DNA of 64,000 nucleotides, from NCBI RefSeq assembly GCF_002019635.1, contig NZ_KV917372.1, forward strand, positions 124,001 to 188,000. Reading direction: 5' to 3'. This document shows, in pieces, positions 41,013-50,153 of this stretch (the stretch's first letter is position 1; each line of letters opens with the position of its first letter). Below the pieces are notes generated by a model, which ran no database searches, was not told the origin of the DNA, and saw only the letters and a program-made list of their open reading frames with translations. A program made the position numbers and the translations under genes. This stretch comes from Metabacillus halosaccharovorans. Lineage in GTDB: Bacteria > Bacillota > Bacilli > Bacillales > Bacillaceae.

Positions 41013-41782
41013 TGTTAGAATTAAAACAAGTGACAAAAGTGTATCCTATTCGATTTCGAAGAGGGAAAAGTAAGAAAAAAATGGCCATTAACAATGTTAA
41101 CTTAACCATTTCAAAAGGTGAAAGCGTAGCGCTTGTAGGTGAGAGTGGAAGCGGAAAAAGTACCATTGCAAAATTAATAATGCGAATGGAGAAACAAACT
41201 TCCGGGCAAATTTTATGGAATGGACATAGCATTGACTCAAAACAATTAAAATTTAGTACATTCTATAAAAATATACAAATGGTATTGCAAGATTCTTCAT
41301 CGTCATTGCATCCTAAAATGCGTATTGAAGAGATCCTCTCAGAGCCTATTCGTAATTTTTTTCCAGAAAAAAAGAATTGGTATGAAGAATGTAAGAAACT
41401 ATTGGATGTAGTTGGCTTGGACTCGTCATTTTTGAAGTATTTTCCTAATCAATTAAGTGGTGGGCAAAAACAACGTATATGTATAGCAAAAGCTTTAGCC
41501 GTTAAGCCAAAACTCATTATTTTGGATGAATCTATCGCTAGCTTAGATCGTCCTTCTCAAGAGTCAATTCTAGAAATTTTGAGATTGTTTCAACTACAAA
41601 ACGGAACAAGTTATCTATTTATCACCCATGATTTACAGTCCACTAAACAACTATGTAAACGTATAGAAGTAATGCATCAAGGGGAAATCGTAGAGACTAT
41701 TACACATTGGGAACGCGGGCAGCTAAAGCACCCATATTCACAATTACTTTTTGATACCATGAGCCAATATAATGAAGCATGA
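41012..41782 (+). CDS. ABC importer ATPase, NikE/OppF type
   Basis: 256 residues. ATG 41012 shares one base with the NikD stop. Walker A GESGSGKST, Q-loop MVLQDSSSSLHPKM, signature LSGGQKQRICIAKAL, Walker B LIILDESIASLD, switch His LFITHDLQST. The usual DEP after Walker B is DES here, a mild oddity, but the catalytic Glu is kept. YPIRFRRGKSKKKMAINNVN at the start and the short C terminus (LKHPYSQLLFDTM) fit OppF/NikE. Last gene of the operon. Confidence 0.94.
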   Translation: MLELKQVTKVYPIRFRRGKSKKKMAINNVNLTISKGESVALVGESGSGKSTIAKLIMRMEKQTSGQILWNGHSIDSKQLKFSTFYKNIQMVLQDSSSSLHPKMRIEEILSEPIRNFFPEKKNWYEECKKLLDVVGLDSSFLKYFPNQLSGGQKQRICIAKALAVKPKLIILDESIASLDRPSQESILEILRLFQLQNGTSYLFITHDLQSTKQLCKRIEVMHQGEIVETITHWERGQLKHPYSQLLFDTMSQYNEA

Positions 41783-41895
41783 TATCAACTTAAAAAGGTA
41801 TTTTCTACATAAGCTTTTATTATATTTACAAAAAATAGTATATTAACTTACGAGATTGTATGTTATATTAATAAAAAATTTAATAATGAATTTAA

Positions 41896-42062
41896 ATAAG
41901 TGCTCACAAATGTGAGGTAAAAGGGAAACTAGTGAAAGTCTGGTACTGCCCCCGCAACTGTAAGAGCTGATGAAATTACAATACCACTGAGATATCGGGA
42001 AGGTGTAAGAGTAAAAAGAAGCTTAAGTCAGGAAACCTGCTTATTTAAACGACACTTGCTTT
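41896..42062 (+). ncRNA. Cobalamin riboswitch 2
   Basis: AGGTAAAAGGGAAACTAGTG, AAAGTCTGGTACTGCCCCCG then CAACTGTAAGAGC, TATCGGGAAGGTGTAAGAG, and the B12 box AGTCAGGAAACCTGCTT at 42026-42042. It precedes the corrin biosynthesis operon and should repress it when adenosylcobalamin is abundant. Confidence 0.95.
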
Positions 42063-42143
42063 TCGGAGGGAGAAGTATAGGCGGGACAATGTTACCTATT
42101 GTTTTTGTGTTTTTAGTATGCTTTTTTTATATTGCTATTTCAC

Positions 42144-42184
42144 ATGCCTGTATTCCTTTTAAAAGGAGTGCAGGCATTTTTTAT
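42144..42184 (+). terminator. Riboswitch-controlled terminator of the cob operon
   Basis: ATGCCTGTATTCCTTTT AAAAGGAGTGCAGGCAT then TTTTTTATTT, 15 bases before cbiH60. A long stem with one mismatch patch; the expected off-switch for riboswitch 2. Confidence 0.85.
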
Positions 42185-42198
42185 TTGGAGGTAAGTCT

Positions 42199-43821
42199 AT
42201 GAATAAGGGGAAAATTTTTGTTGTTGGCTTTGGTCCTGGTGATCGTGATCATATTACAAATCGAGCTGTAGTTGCGTTGCAGCAAAGTGACTGTATCATC
42301 GGCTATAAAACATACGTAGAGTTAATTGAACATCTGGTAACAGCAAAATCCATTGTAAGTACAGGTATGACAGAAGAAGTGTCACGTGCACAGGATGCAG
42401 TAAAGAAAGCGGAAGCAGGGCAAATTGTCTCAGTCATTTCCAGTGGAGATTCAGGTGTTTATGGTATGGCTGGATTAGTGTATGAAGTGCTGATTGAGAA
42501 GGGCTGGACTGAAAAAGAAGGAATTGAGATAGAAATTGTTCCGGGAATTTCCGCCATTAATTCTTGTGCGAGTTTATTAGGTGCGCCCGTCATGCATGAC
42601 TCATGCACGATCAGTCTAAGTGATCATTTAACACCTTGGACTGTAATAGAAAAGCGAATTGAAGCAGCTGCGATGGCGGATTTTGTTATAGCTTTATATA
42701 ATCCGAAAAGCGGTCGACGGACACGCCAAATAGTAGAGGCACAACATATTCTATTAAAATATCGTTCTCCAGAAACACCTGTAGGGCTTGTGAAAAGTGC
42801 CTATCGTGAAAATCAAAATGTTGTGCTGACAACCCTGGATGAAATGCTGGAACATGATATCGGAATGCTGACAACGGTAATAATTGGGAACTGTTCTACT
42901 TTCTTTTATGACAATAAAATCATTACCCCTAGAGGTTATCAGCGTAAATATACGTTAGGGGAGGAAAAGCAAAGTTTAAAACCGCATCAGCGTTTGAAAA
43001 AGGAAGCCGAGCCATGGGCATTAAATCAAGAAACAGGGGAAGCGCAAGGTGGTTATGAACAAATTGAAAGGAAAAAACAAGAAGTTAGCTCATTAGATTT
43101 AGCCTTAAAGGCTTTATCATTGGTGTCAAAATCGGAAATAGAACCGCCGCAATTAGTTCAGCAGACGATCGAAGATATATTTGAATTCGCTGTTTCACCT
43201 GGTGTTGCCAATAAATTTATTACCCCAAAGCAAATGAGCGTATTGGCAGAAACCATTGGCGAGACAGGCACCATGGAATATACACCAGATCATCGTTTTT
43301 TACTAAAAGTTCCAACAGATAAGCCCGAATCGATTGTGAAAAAACTTGAACAAAATGATTTACTTGTCATGCCTGTCGGAGATGTTTTAAATCTAAAAGC
43401 TTGTGATTTTTGCTACGGTGAAAAAGCTGAATCTATTCCATATGCAGAAGAAATATCATCGAAACTGGGAGGATTGAAGCTTCCAAAAGAATTACATATT
43501 GGTTTCAACGGTTGTGGGATGGCCTGTTATCGGGCTGTATTCGATGATATCGGGATTGTTTACCGCAAGAAGAAATTTGATTTATTTATTGGCGCTAAGC
43601 CGGTTGGCCGAACAGCACATGCTGCACAGCCAGTAGCAGAAGGAATTGAGCCAGATCAACTGCTGCCATTATTAACGAAATTGATAGAAGAATACAAACA
43701 AAATGCACATCCAAATGAACGCCTTTTTAAATATTTTAAACGTGTGAAAAGAATTCAGTATTTTAACTATCAGGATATGAGCTCCAAAATTGAAGTCGAG
43801 CCGGCACCATGTGGAGATTAG
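42199..43821 (+). CDS. cbiH60: CbiH60: cobalt-factor III C17-methyltransferase with Fe-S domain
   Basis: 540 residues; ATG 42199 after TTGGAGGTAAGTCT. Residues 1-245 are the tetrapyrrole methylase CbiH/CobJ (VVGFGPGDRDHITNRAVVAL, IEIVPGISAINSCASLLGAP, FVIALYNPKSGRRTRQ): SAM methylates C17 and the ring contracts. A linker of about 70 residues leads to a ferredoxin/sulfite-reductase-like domain with ACDFC and FNGCGMAC cysteines for a 4Fe-4S cluster. This is the long CbiH60 form described from B. megaterium. Unlike that operon, no cbiW precedes it. First gene of the operon. Confidence 0.95.
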   Translation: MNKGKIFVVGFGPGDRDHITNRAVVALQQSDCIIGYKTYVELIEHLVTAKSIVSTGMTEEVSRAQDAVKKAEAGQIVSVISSGDSGVYGMAGLVYEVLIEKGWTEKEGIEIEIVPGISAINSCASLLGAPVMHDSCTISLSDHLTPWTVIEKRIEAAAMADFVIALYNPKSGRRTRQIVEAQHILLKYRSPETPVGLVKSAYRENQNVVLTTLDEMLEHDIGMLTTVIIGNCSTFFYDNKIITPRGYQRKYTLGEEKQSLKPHQRLKKEAEPWALNQETGEAQGGYEQIERKKQEVSSLDLALKALSLVSKSEIEPPQLVQQTIEDIFEFAVSPGVANKFITPKQMSVLAETIGETGTMEYTPDHRFLLKVPTDKPESIVKKLEQNDLLVMPVGDVLNLKACDFCYGEKAESIPYAEEISSKLGGLKLPKELHIGFNGCGMACYRAVFDDIGIVYRKKKFDLFIGAKPVGRTAHAAQPVAEGIEPDQLLPLLTKLIEEYKQNAHPNERLFKYFKRVKRIQYFNYQDMSSKIEVEPAPCGD

Positions 43822-43830
43822 GAGGAACAC

Positions 43831-44607
43831 ATGATTTTATTCTTAGCAGGCACAAGTGATGCGAGAGCATTAGCCATTCAATTGCAAAATCAAGGCTATC
43901 CTTTATTAGCAACAGTTGTCACAGAATCTGCAGCTGAAAGCTTACATGCACGCAATATTCCTTATCAAGTCGGGCGCTTATCTGTTGATGACATGATGGA
44001 AATGATTCAGAAGCAAAAAATGACCTGTGTCATCGATGCCAGCCATCCGTATGCGGAAGAAGCGTCGAAAACCGCAATGGCAGCAGCACTAGCATGTGAA
44101 ATTCCCTATATTCGTTATGAAAGACCAGAAGAACAATTTATTTCTCCACTCATTACAGAAGTTGAAAGTTATGAAGAAGCAGCAAAATTAGCTCAATATC
44201 ATAAAGGAACGATCATGCTGACAACAGGCAGCAAAACATTGGAAATATTCGCTGAATATTTAATACGCGATGAAATCCGCCTTATATGCAGAATGCTCCC
44301 AAATGTAGGAAACATGGAAAAATGCAATCGTTTAGGTATAAAACAAAAAGACATTATTGCGATACAAGGACCATTTTCTGAATCTTTAAATAAAGCATTA
44401 TGTGAGCAATACAATGTGACGCTGATGATTACAAAGGAAAGCGGCAAAGTCGGATCTGTAGATGAAAAAATGGCAGCTGCTCTGCAATTAGGGATTCCTG
44501 TTATTTTAATCAAACGTCCTGCGATTAAATATGAAAATTTTTGTACTTCTTTTGAAGAAGTAACTCAATTATTGGGAGGTTTTATTCTTGGCAAACACAA
44601 ACTTTAA
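43831..44607 (+). CDS. cbiJ: Cobalt-precorrin-6A reductase
   Basis: 258 residues; ATG 43831 follows TTAGGAGGAACAC, nine bases after cbiH60. MILFLAGTSDARALAIQLQN is the NAD(P)H-binding opening, TCVIDASHPYAEEASKTAMA the family signature (DASHPYA), and IAIQGPFSESLNKALCEQYN, TLMITKESGKVGSVDEKM the second-domain motif (TKxSG..GG/GS). It reduces the C18=C19 bond of cobalt-precorrin-6A. It overlaps cbiC by 20 bases. Confidence 0.95.
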   Translation: MILFLAGTSDARALAIQLQNQGYPLLATVVTESAAESLHARNIPYQVGRLSVDDMMEMIQKQKMTCVIDASHPYAEEASKTAMAAALACEIPYIRYERPEEQFISPLITEVESYEEAAKLAQYHKGTIMLTTGSKTLEIFAEYLIRDEIRLICRMLPNVGNMEKCNRLGIKQKDIIAIQGPFSESLNKALCEQYNVTLMITKESGKVGSVDEKMAAALQLGIPVILIKRPAIKYENFCTSFEEVTQLLGGFILGKHKL

Positions 44608-45262
44608 TACCAAATTTATTCCTGTAACAGTAGATCCAGACAAAATTTATGATTACAGCTTTTCCATTATCAAAGAAGAAATGGGCGAACATCCATTTAC
44701 AGATGAGCAATGGTTAGTTGTTCGGCGTGTCATTCACGCTTCGGCAGATTTTGAGTTAGGCCGTAGTATGATTTTTACATCGGATGCAATTAAGGCAGGG
44801 ATTCAATCCATTTTAGCGGGTCGTCATGTAGTGGCAGATGTTCAAATGATTGAAAGTGGTTCAGGTCGTAAGAGATTCCAAAAGCATGGAGGGGACTTGC
44901 ATTGTTATATTGCGGATGATGATGTCTCAAAGGAAGCAAAGGCTCAAGGAACAACACGGGCTATTATTTCTATGCAAAAAGCAACGCGTTTACATCAAGG
45001 AGGAATTTATGCCATTGGCAATGCACCAACCGCGTTGCTGGAGTTAATTCGTTTAATAAAAGACGGAGTGGCAAAACCGGATTTAATTATTGGAATGCCC
45101 GTCGGGTTTGTATCAGCAGCAGAGTCGAAAGAGGAGTTAGCTGTGCTCGAAGGAATTCCATTTATTACGAACAAAGGGAGAAAGGGTGGCAGTACAGTGA
45201 CAGTCGCTGCACTTAATGCCATTTCGATTATGGCGGATGAACGAGCAAAAGAAACGAAATAA
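44588..45262 (+). CDS. cbiC: Cobalt-precorrin-8 methylmutase
   Basis: 224 residues; TTG 44588 after GGGAGGTTTTATTC, inside the end of cbiJ. RVIHASADFELGRSMIF carries the catalytic His; CYIADDDVSKEAKAQGTTRA then IISMQKATRL, IYAIGNAPTALLELIRLIKD and LIIGMPVGFVSAAESKE are all family signatures. It moves the C11 methyl to C12, giving cobyrinate. Translationally coupled on both sides. Confidence 0.96.
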   Translation: MANTNFNTKFIPVTVDPDKIYDYSFSIIKEEMGEHPFTDEQWLVVRRVIHASADFELGRSMIFTSDAIKAGIQSILAGRHVVADVQMIESGSGRKRFQKHGGDLHCYIADDDVSKEAKAQGTTRAIISMQKATRLHQGGIYAIGNAPTALLELIRLIKDGVAKPDLIIGMPVGFVSAAESKEELAVLEGIPFITNKGRKGGSTVTVAALNAISIMADERAKETK

Positions 45263-46373
45263 AAAAGATCCTTCCCAAATGCGTCACGGCTACACGACAG
45301 GAGCTTGTGCAACAGCGATGACAAAGGCAGCACTGCAAGCTCTTGTCGTTGGAAAGGTACCAGAAGAAGTCACGATTTATTTACCGGTTGGTCAGTATGC
45401 AACATTTAAAGTAACAGCATATGAAGTGTTAGATAACAGGGTAATGTGTGAAACGATCAAAGATGCAGGTGATGATCCTGATGCAACACATCAAGCTCGA
45501 ATTCAGAGTACTGTTTGTTATTCAGAAGAAAAAGGCATTCATTTAGATGGCGGGATTGGTGTAGGGAGAGTGACAAAAGCTGGACTGCCTGTACCAGTTG
45601 GCCAAGCAGCGATAAACCCTGTACCTCGTAAAATGATAAATGGTGTTGTAAAAGAAGCAATAGAAAGATATAAATTGGATTGCGGAATTGAAGTGGTCAT
45701 TTCTGTACCTGACGGTGAAGAGATTGCTGAAAAAACATTGAATGGGCGTTTAGGCATTATAGGAGGAATTTCAATATTAGGTACGCGGGGAACAGTGGTA
45801 CCATTTTCAAGTTCTGCTTATATGGCAAGTATTGTACAAGCGGTCAATGTAGCAAAAGAAGCAGGATGTGAGCATTTAGTTATTACAACAGGTGGACGCA
45901 GTGAAAAATATGCTATGCAGCAGTATCCTCACTTACCAGAAGAAGCATTTATTGAAATGGGCGATTTTGTCGGTTTTACATTAAAAAATATTGCGAGGAA
46001 GAAAATTCCGAGAGTCTCGTTAGTAGGGATGATGGGGAAGTTCTCAAAAGTTGCCCAAGGCGTTATGATGGTTCACTCAAAAAGCGCTCCGATAAGCTTT
46101 GAGTTTCTAGCAGGCATTGCCAATAAAGTGGGTGTTAATGAGGAGACGCAGCGAGAAATTTTACAGGCGAATACGGCTTCACAGGTTGGTGAAATGCTTA
46201 AGGGAAACGAAGCATTCTTTGCAACACTTTGCAAAAACTGCTGCTATTATGCACTGAATCATATGAATACTGACATGATCGTGTCGACAACCTTGTATGC
46301 CATGAATGGAGATTGTTTAGGAAAGGCTGAGAACATTGATGAATTGGATGAAGATGATTGGTATAGGGGATAA
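45237..46373 (+). CDS. cbiD: Cobalt-precorrin-5B C1-methyltransferase
   Basis: About 378 residues from ATG 45237 ([20 protein letters not shown]); an in-frame upstream GTG-like start is less likely. [20 protein letters not shown] is the CbiD opening, [20 protein letters not shown] and [20 protein letters not shown] then [10 protein letters not shown] the conserved core. It methylates C1 at the ring-contraction stage with SAM. It overlaps cbiC by 26 bases and cbiET by 26 bases. Confidence 0.95.
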   Translation: MNEQKKRNKKDPSQMRHGYTTGACATAMTKAALQALVVGKVPEEVTIYLPVGQYATFKVTAYEVLDNRVMCETIKDAGDDPDATHQARIQSTVCYSEEKGIHLDGGIGVGRVTKAGLPVPVGQAAINPVPRKMINGVVKEAIERYKLDCGIEVVISVPDGEEIAEKTLNGRLGIIGGISILGTRGTVVPFSSSAYMASIVQAVNVAKEAGCEHLVITTGGRSEKYAMQQYPHLPEEAFIEMGDFVGFTLKNIARKKIPRVSLVGMMGKFSKVAQGVMMVHSKSAPISFEFLAGIANKVGVNEETQREILQANTASQVGEMLKGNEAFFATLCKNCCYYALNHMNTDMIVSTTLYAMNGDCLGKAENIDELDEDDWYRG

Positions 46374-47544
46374 TGGCGCGGAAGGATTGCTCCCCCAATA
46401 TGTTGAGTGGATCAATGAATGTGATGTATTAGTAGGCGGAGAGCGTCATTTATCATTTTTCCCGGAATTTAAAAAAGAGAAAAAAGTAATCAAAGGTGGT
46501 TTAACAGCGTTAATAGTCGAATTGGAGCAAGAAACACGGAATGTCGTTATTTTAGTGTCCGGTGATCCACTGTTTTATGGGCTTGGCAGTTTACTTGCAA
46601 AAAAGCTTCCAATAAAAATTTATCCATATACCAGCTCAATACAGCTCGCTTTTTCTAAAATGCAGGAAAGCTGGCAGGATGCGTATATTGTTAGCTTGCA
46701 TGGCCGCACCATTAAAGGATTTGCGCAAAAAATTGATGGGCGTAAAAAAGTTGCCGTTTTAACAGATAAAACAAATTCCCCTAATGAAATCGCATCATAT
46801 TTAAAGCGTTTTGGTATGACAGAATATGATGCCTTTGTTGCTGAAAATTTACAAGGTGAGAAGGAGCGCTGCCGCTTTTTCGATTTAGACGAAATGGAAC
46901 AAAGCTCCTTTTCTCCATTGAATATTGTGATCTTAAAACAGCGCACAACGGTTGAACGCGCTTCTCTTGGAATTCCGGATGATGCTTTTCTTCAAAGGAA
47001 GCCAGATAAAGGACTCATTACGAAAAGAGAAATCCGTACACTTTGTCTGCAGGAGTTAGGACTTAAAGAGAATAGCATTGTTTGGGATATAGGAACCTGC
47101 ACAGGTTCAGTTGCGATTGAAGCAGCAAAAATAGCTCGGGAAGGTGCTGTGTATGCAATTGAAAAAAATGAAGGTGACCTTGAAAACTGTCTTCAAAATC
47201 AACTAAAACATCGTACAGATTTTGTTGCAGTGCTGGGGAAAGCACCTGACCGTCTGGATGAATTTCCAGACCCACATGCGATTTTTATTGGCGGTAACGG
47301 TGGAAATATGGAGCATTTATTACAAACATGTATTTCACGCTTACAGTCAAATGGACGCCTTGTTATGAATATTGCAACGATCGAAAATCTGGCAGAAGCG
47401 TTGCAACATCTAAAAATATTAGGATGTGAAGTAACGATATTACAAGCACAACTTTCAAAAAGTAAGCCAATCTTACATTTAACACGTTTTGAACCATTAA
47501 ATCCAATCTATATAGTGACAGCAAAGAAAGGAAAAGAAGAATGA
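46348..47544 (+). CDS. cbiET: CbiE/CbiT fusion: cobalt-precorrin-7 C5- and C15-methyltransferase, decarboxylating
   Basis: About 398 residues from ATG 46348 ([20 protein letters not shown]). Residues 1-200 are CbiE ([51 protein letters not shown]) and 210-398 CbiT with the Rossmann SAM site [20 protein letters not shown] and [18 protein letters not shown]. The fusion couples methylation at C5 and C15 and loss of the C12 acetate carboxyl, as in CobL and in the B. megaterium operon. Overlaps cbiL by four bases (ATGA). Confidence 0.94.
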   Translation: MKMIGIGDNGAEGLLPQYVEWINECDVLVGGERHLSFFPEFKKEKKVIKGGLTALIVELEQETRNVVILVSGDPLFYGLGSLLAKKLPIKIYPYTSSIQLAFSKMQESWQDAYIVSLHGRTIKGFAQKIDGRKKVAVLTDKTNSPNEIASYLKRFGMTEYDAFVAENLQGEKERCRFFDLDEMEQSSFSPLNIVILKQRTTVERASLGIPDDAFLQRKPDKGLITKREIRTLCLQELGLKENSIVWDIGTCTGSVAIEAAKIAREGAVYAIEKNEGDLENCLQNQLKHRTDFVAVLGKAPDRLDEFPDPHAIFIGGNGGNMEHLLQTCISRLQSNGRLVMNIATIENLAEALQHLKILGCEVTILQAQLSKSKPILHLTRFEPLNPIYIVTAKKGKEE

Positions 47545-48245
47545 AAATAGGAACTTTATTTGGATTAGGTGTTGGGCCGGGAGATCCAGAATTAATAACA
47601 GTTAAAGCATTTCGCAGATTGCAGGAAAGCCCGGTCATCGCTTATCCCAAAAAATTAAAGGGCAGTAAATCTTATGCCCATCGTATTGTTGAAGTATATA
47701 TTAATCCAGCGGAAAAAGAGATGCTTGGCTTGGTATTCCCCATGACAAAAGATGAGGATACCCTCCGTACTGAGTGGACGAAATCTGTGGAAGCAATTTA
47801 TGGCTATTTAGCACAAGGAAAAGATGTAGCTTTTGTAACAGAAGGGGACCCTATGCTGTTCAGCACATTTATTCATTTAATGAACCTTATGAAATCGATG
47901 TACCCTGATGTTCCAATTGAAACGGTAGCAGGAATTTCTTCATTTAATGGTTCTGTTAATCGTTTAGGGATTGCATTGGCTGATGGTGATGATTATGTTG
48001 CTATGATTCCTGCTACGGAGGATATGGAAGAAATGCGCCGAGTGATTGAAACTCACGATGGGATCGTCTTTATCAAAGTAGCAAAAGTATTAGACGCAAT
48101 GCTCAATCTATTAGAGGAAATGAATTTATTAGAAAAAGCACATGTGGTTACAAAAGTTACATCTGACGAAGAGGTTATTTGGAAGATCAATGAGCTTCAG
48201 GGTTCAGAATTAAATTACTTGTCATGTATGGTGGTGCGCAAATAA
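47541..48245 (+). CDS. cbiL: Cobalt-factor II C20-methyltransferase
   Basis: 234 residues; ATG 47541 within the cbiET stop. [20 protein letters not shown] is the methylase P-loop-like opening, [20 protein letters not shown] the second loop, [20 protein letters not shown] the third, and [20 protein letters not shown] the end. It adds the C20 methyl using SAM in the first step after cobalt insertion. Stop and next start overlap (TAATG). Confidence 0.96.
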   Translation: MKIGTLFGLGVGPGDPELITVKAFRRLQESPVIAYPKKLKGSKSYAHRIVEVYINPAEKEMLGLVFPMTKDEDTLRTEWTKSVEAIYGYLAQGKDVAFVTEGDPMLFSTFIHLMNLMKSMYPDVPIETVAGISSFNGSVNRLGIALADGDDYVAMIPATEDMEEMRRVIETHDGIVFIKVAKVLDAMLNLLEEMNLLEKAHVVTKVTSDEEVIWKINELQGSELNYLSCMVVRK

Positions 48246-49027
48246 TGAAGAAAATTTGGATTATCGGTGCAGGTCCGGGAGATCCGGATTTAATTACGGT
48301 GAAAGGCTTAAAGCTATTAAAAGAAGCGGATGTTGTGATGTATACCGATTCACTTGTAAGTGAAACGTTAGTAGCGGAAGCGAAGGAGTCAGCTGAAATA
48401 ATCCGCACAGCAGGGATGCATCTGCAGGAAATGGTGGATTGTATCGTCGATCGTGTTCATGCAGGCAAAAAGGTTGTTCGTTTACATACAGGAGACCCCG
48501 CGATGTACGGGGCAACGATGGAGCAAGTAGCATTACTGAAGCAGTATGAGATTAGCTATGAAGTTGTGCCAGGTGTAAGTTCTGTTTTTGCATCTGCAGC
48601 AGCTGTTGGGGCAGAACTGACGATTCCAGATTTAACCCAAACTCTTATTTTAACACGTGCTGAAGGACGAACACCTGTGCCTGAGCGTGAAAAATTACAA
48701 TCACTTGCAGGCCATCACTGTACGATTGCCATGTTTTTAAGTGCGACATTAACAAAGAAAATTACCAAAGAACTGCAGGCTGCAGGATGGGCAGACGATA
48801 CACCAGTTGCTGTTGTGCAGCGTGCTTCGTGGCCTGATCAAAAAATTGTGCGGACAACACTTGCTGAATTAGATGAGGCAATGCGTGTGAATGGCATACG
48901 CAAACATGCGATGATTCTGGCAGGCTGGGCATTAGACCCGCATATCCATGAGAAAAATTATCGTTCGAAGCTATATGATAAAACCTTTACTCATGGGTTC
49001 CGCAAAGGTGTGAAGGAAAATGATTAG
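48245..49027 (+). CDS. cbiF: Cobalt-precorrin-4 C11-methyltransferase
   Basis: 260 residues from ATG 48245 ([20 protein letters not shown]). VVMYTDSLVSETLVAEAKES, VVRLHTGDPAMYGATMEQVA, EVVPGVSSVFASAAAVGAEL, LTQTLILTRAEGRTPVPERE match CbiF/CobM throughout, including the long LTRAEGRTPVP loop. It methylates C11 with SAM. Overlaps cbiG by eight bases. Confidence 0.96.
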   Translation: MKKIWIIGAGPGDPDLITVKGLKLLKEADVVMYTDSLVSETLVAEAKESAEIIRTAGMHLQEMVDCIVDRVHAGKKVVRLHTGDPAMYGATMEQVALLKQYEISYEVVPGVSSVFASAAAVGAELTIPDLTQTLILTRAEGRTPVPEREKLQSLAGHHCTIAMFLSATLTKKITKELQAAGWADDTPVAVVQRASWPDQKIVRTTLAELDEAMRVNGIRKHAMILAGWALDPHIHEKNYRSKLYDKTFTHGFRKGVKEND

Positions 49028-50153
49028 TTTATGTGAAGGTGAAATTCCTGTAATTGTAAAGCGAAAACCATATGCACTCGTCGCCATCACGAAACATGGA
49101 GTGGCACATGCAAGAAGCTACGCTGAAAAATTCCCGTATGCGGACCTGTATTATATGAAGAAATTCGAGCAGGGCGACGAAGACATGCGTCAAATTCAGT
49201 TATTTGATGGAACGGTCCGCTTATTATTGCCCGCTTTGTTCCAGCAATATAAAGGCATCATTTGCATCATTTCCCTCGGTGCTGTCGTACGCATGATTGC
49301 CCCGCTTTTAATAGATAAAAAGAAAGATCCTGCAGTGTTAGTAGTGGATGATAAAGGTCAATATGTCATCAGCGTATTATCGGGTCATATTGGAGGTGCC
49401 AATGCCTTAACACATGAATTAGCCCATGCGATCGGTGCTGTACCCGTCATTACAACCGCATCAGATGTTCAAAAAACGATTCCTGTTGATTTATTTGGCG
49501 CCCAATTTGGGTGGATATGGGATAGTGAAGAAAAGCTAACACCTGTTAGTGCATCGGTAGTTAATGAAGAGCATGTTGCGATCGTGCAGGAAACAGGAGA
49601 AAAAAATTGGTGGATGTACAAATGCTCAATGCCTGAAAATTTAATTATTTATCCAACGATCGAAGAAGCAATCAAAGCTAAGCCGCAAGCTGCACTGCTT
49701 ATTACAGATCGATTAATTGAGGCACATGAAGAGGTACTGCTTGAGAACGGAGTTATCTATCGACCTAAATCAATTGTACTAGGTATAGGCTGTAATCGTG
49801 GTACAACAATGGAAGAGATTGAACTAGTCATAGATGAAACATTATCAGAACTTTGTTTAAGTAAAAAAAGTGTCAAAGCAATTGCGACCATCGATTTAAA
49901 GAAAAACGAAACAGGTCTGCTTGAATTAACAGCTAAACATAACTGGCCGTTTGTCACTTACACACCAGATCAGCTAAATGAAATTCCGATGCAAAACCCA
50001 TCGGAAACAGTCTTTAAATATACAGGTGCGTATGGGGTCAGTGAGCCCGCTGCATTGCGGTATGCGAATGCGAAAGAGTTACTGCTGGAGAAAAAGAAAA
50101 GTGGAAATGTGACGATATCCATTGCACGTGTCAATTTTGAGGAGGTAATATGA
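49020..50153 (+). CDS. cbiG: Cobalt-precorrin-5A hydrolase
   Basis: 377 residues; ATG 49020 inside the end of cbiF. The middle domain has CIISLGAVVRMIAPLLIDKK, KDPAVLVVDDKGQYVISVLS then GHIGGANALTHELAHAIGAV, and the C-terminal CobE-like domain SIVLGIGCNRGTTMEEIELV and GAYGVSEPAALRYANAKELL. It opens the ring-A delta-lactone and releases acetaldehyde. The N-terminal domain (KRKPYALVAITKHGVAHARS) is normal. Overlaps cbiA by four bases. Confidence 0.94.
   Translation: MISLCEGEIPVIVKRKPYALVAITKHGVAHARSYAEKFPYADLYYMKKFEQGDEDMRQIQLFDGTVRLLLPALFQQYKGIICIISLGAVVRMIAPLLIDKKKDPAVLVVDDKGQYVISVLSGHIGGANALTHELAHAIGAVPVITTASDVQKTIPVDLFGAQFGWIWDSEEKLTPVSASVVNEEHVAIVQETGEKNWWMYKCSMPENLIIYPTIEEAIKAKPQAALLITDRLIEAHEEVLLENGVIYRPKSIVLGIGCNRGTTMEEIELVIDETLSELCLSKKSVKAIATIDLKKNETGLLELTAKHNWPFVTYTPDQLNEIPMQNPSETVFKYTGAYGVSEPAALRYANAKELLLEKKKSGNVTISIARVNFEEVI

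Noticed and set aside
45007-45333. Long minus-strand frames inside the cob operon (several up to about 130 residues)
   Set aside because: All are antisense shadows of intact Cbi genes, with no starts, motifs or spacing of their own.
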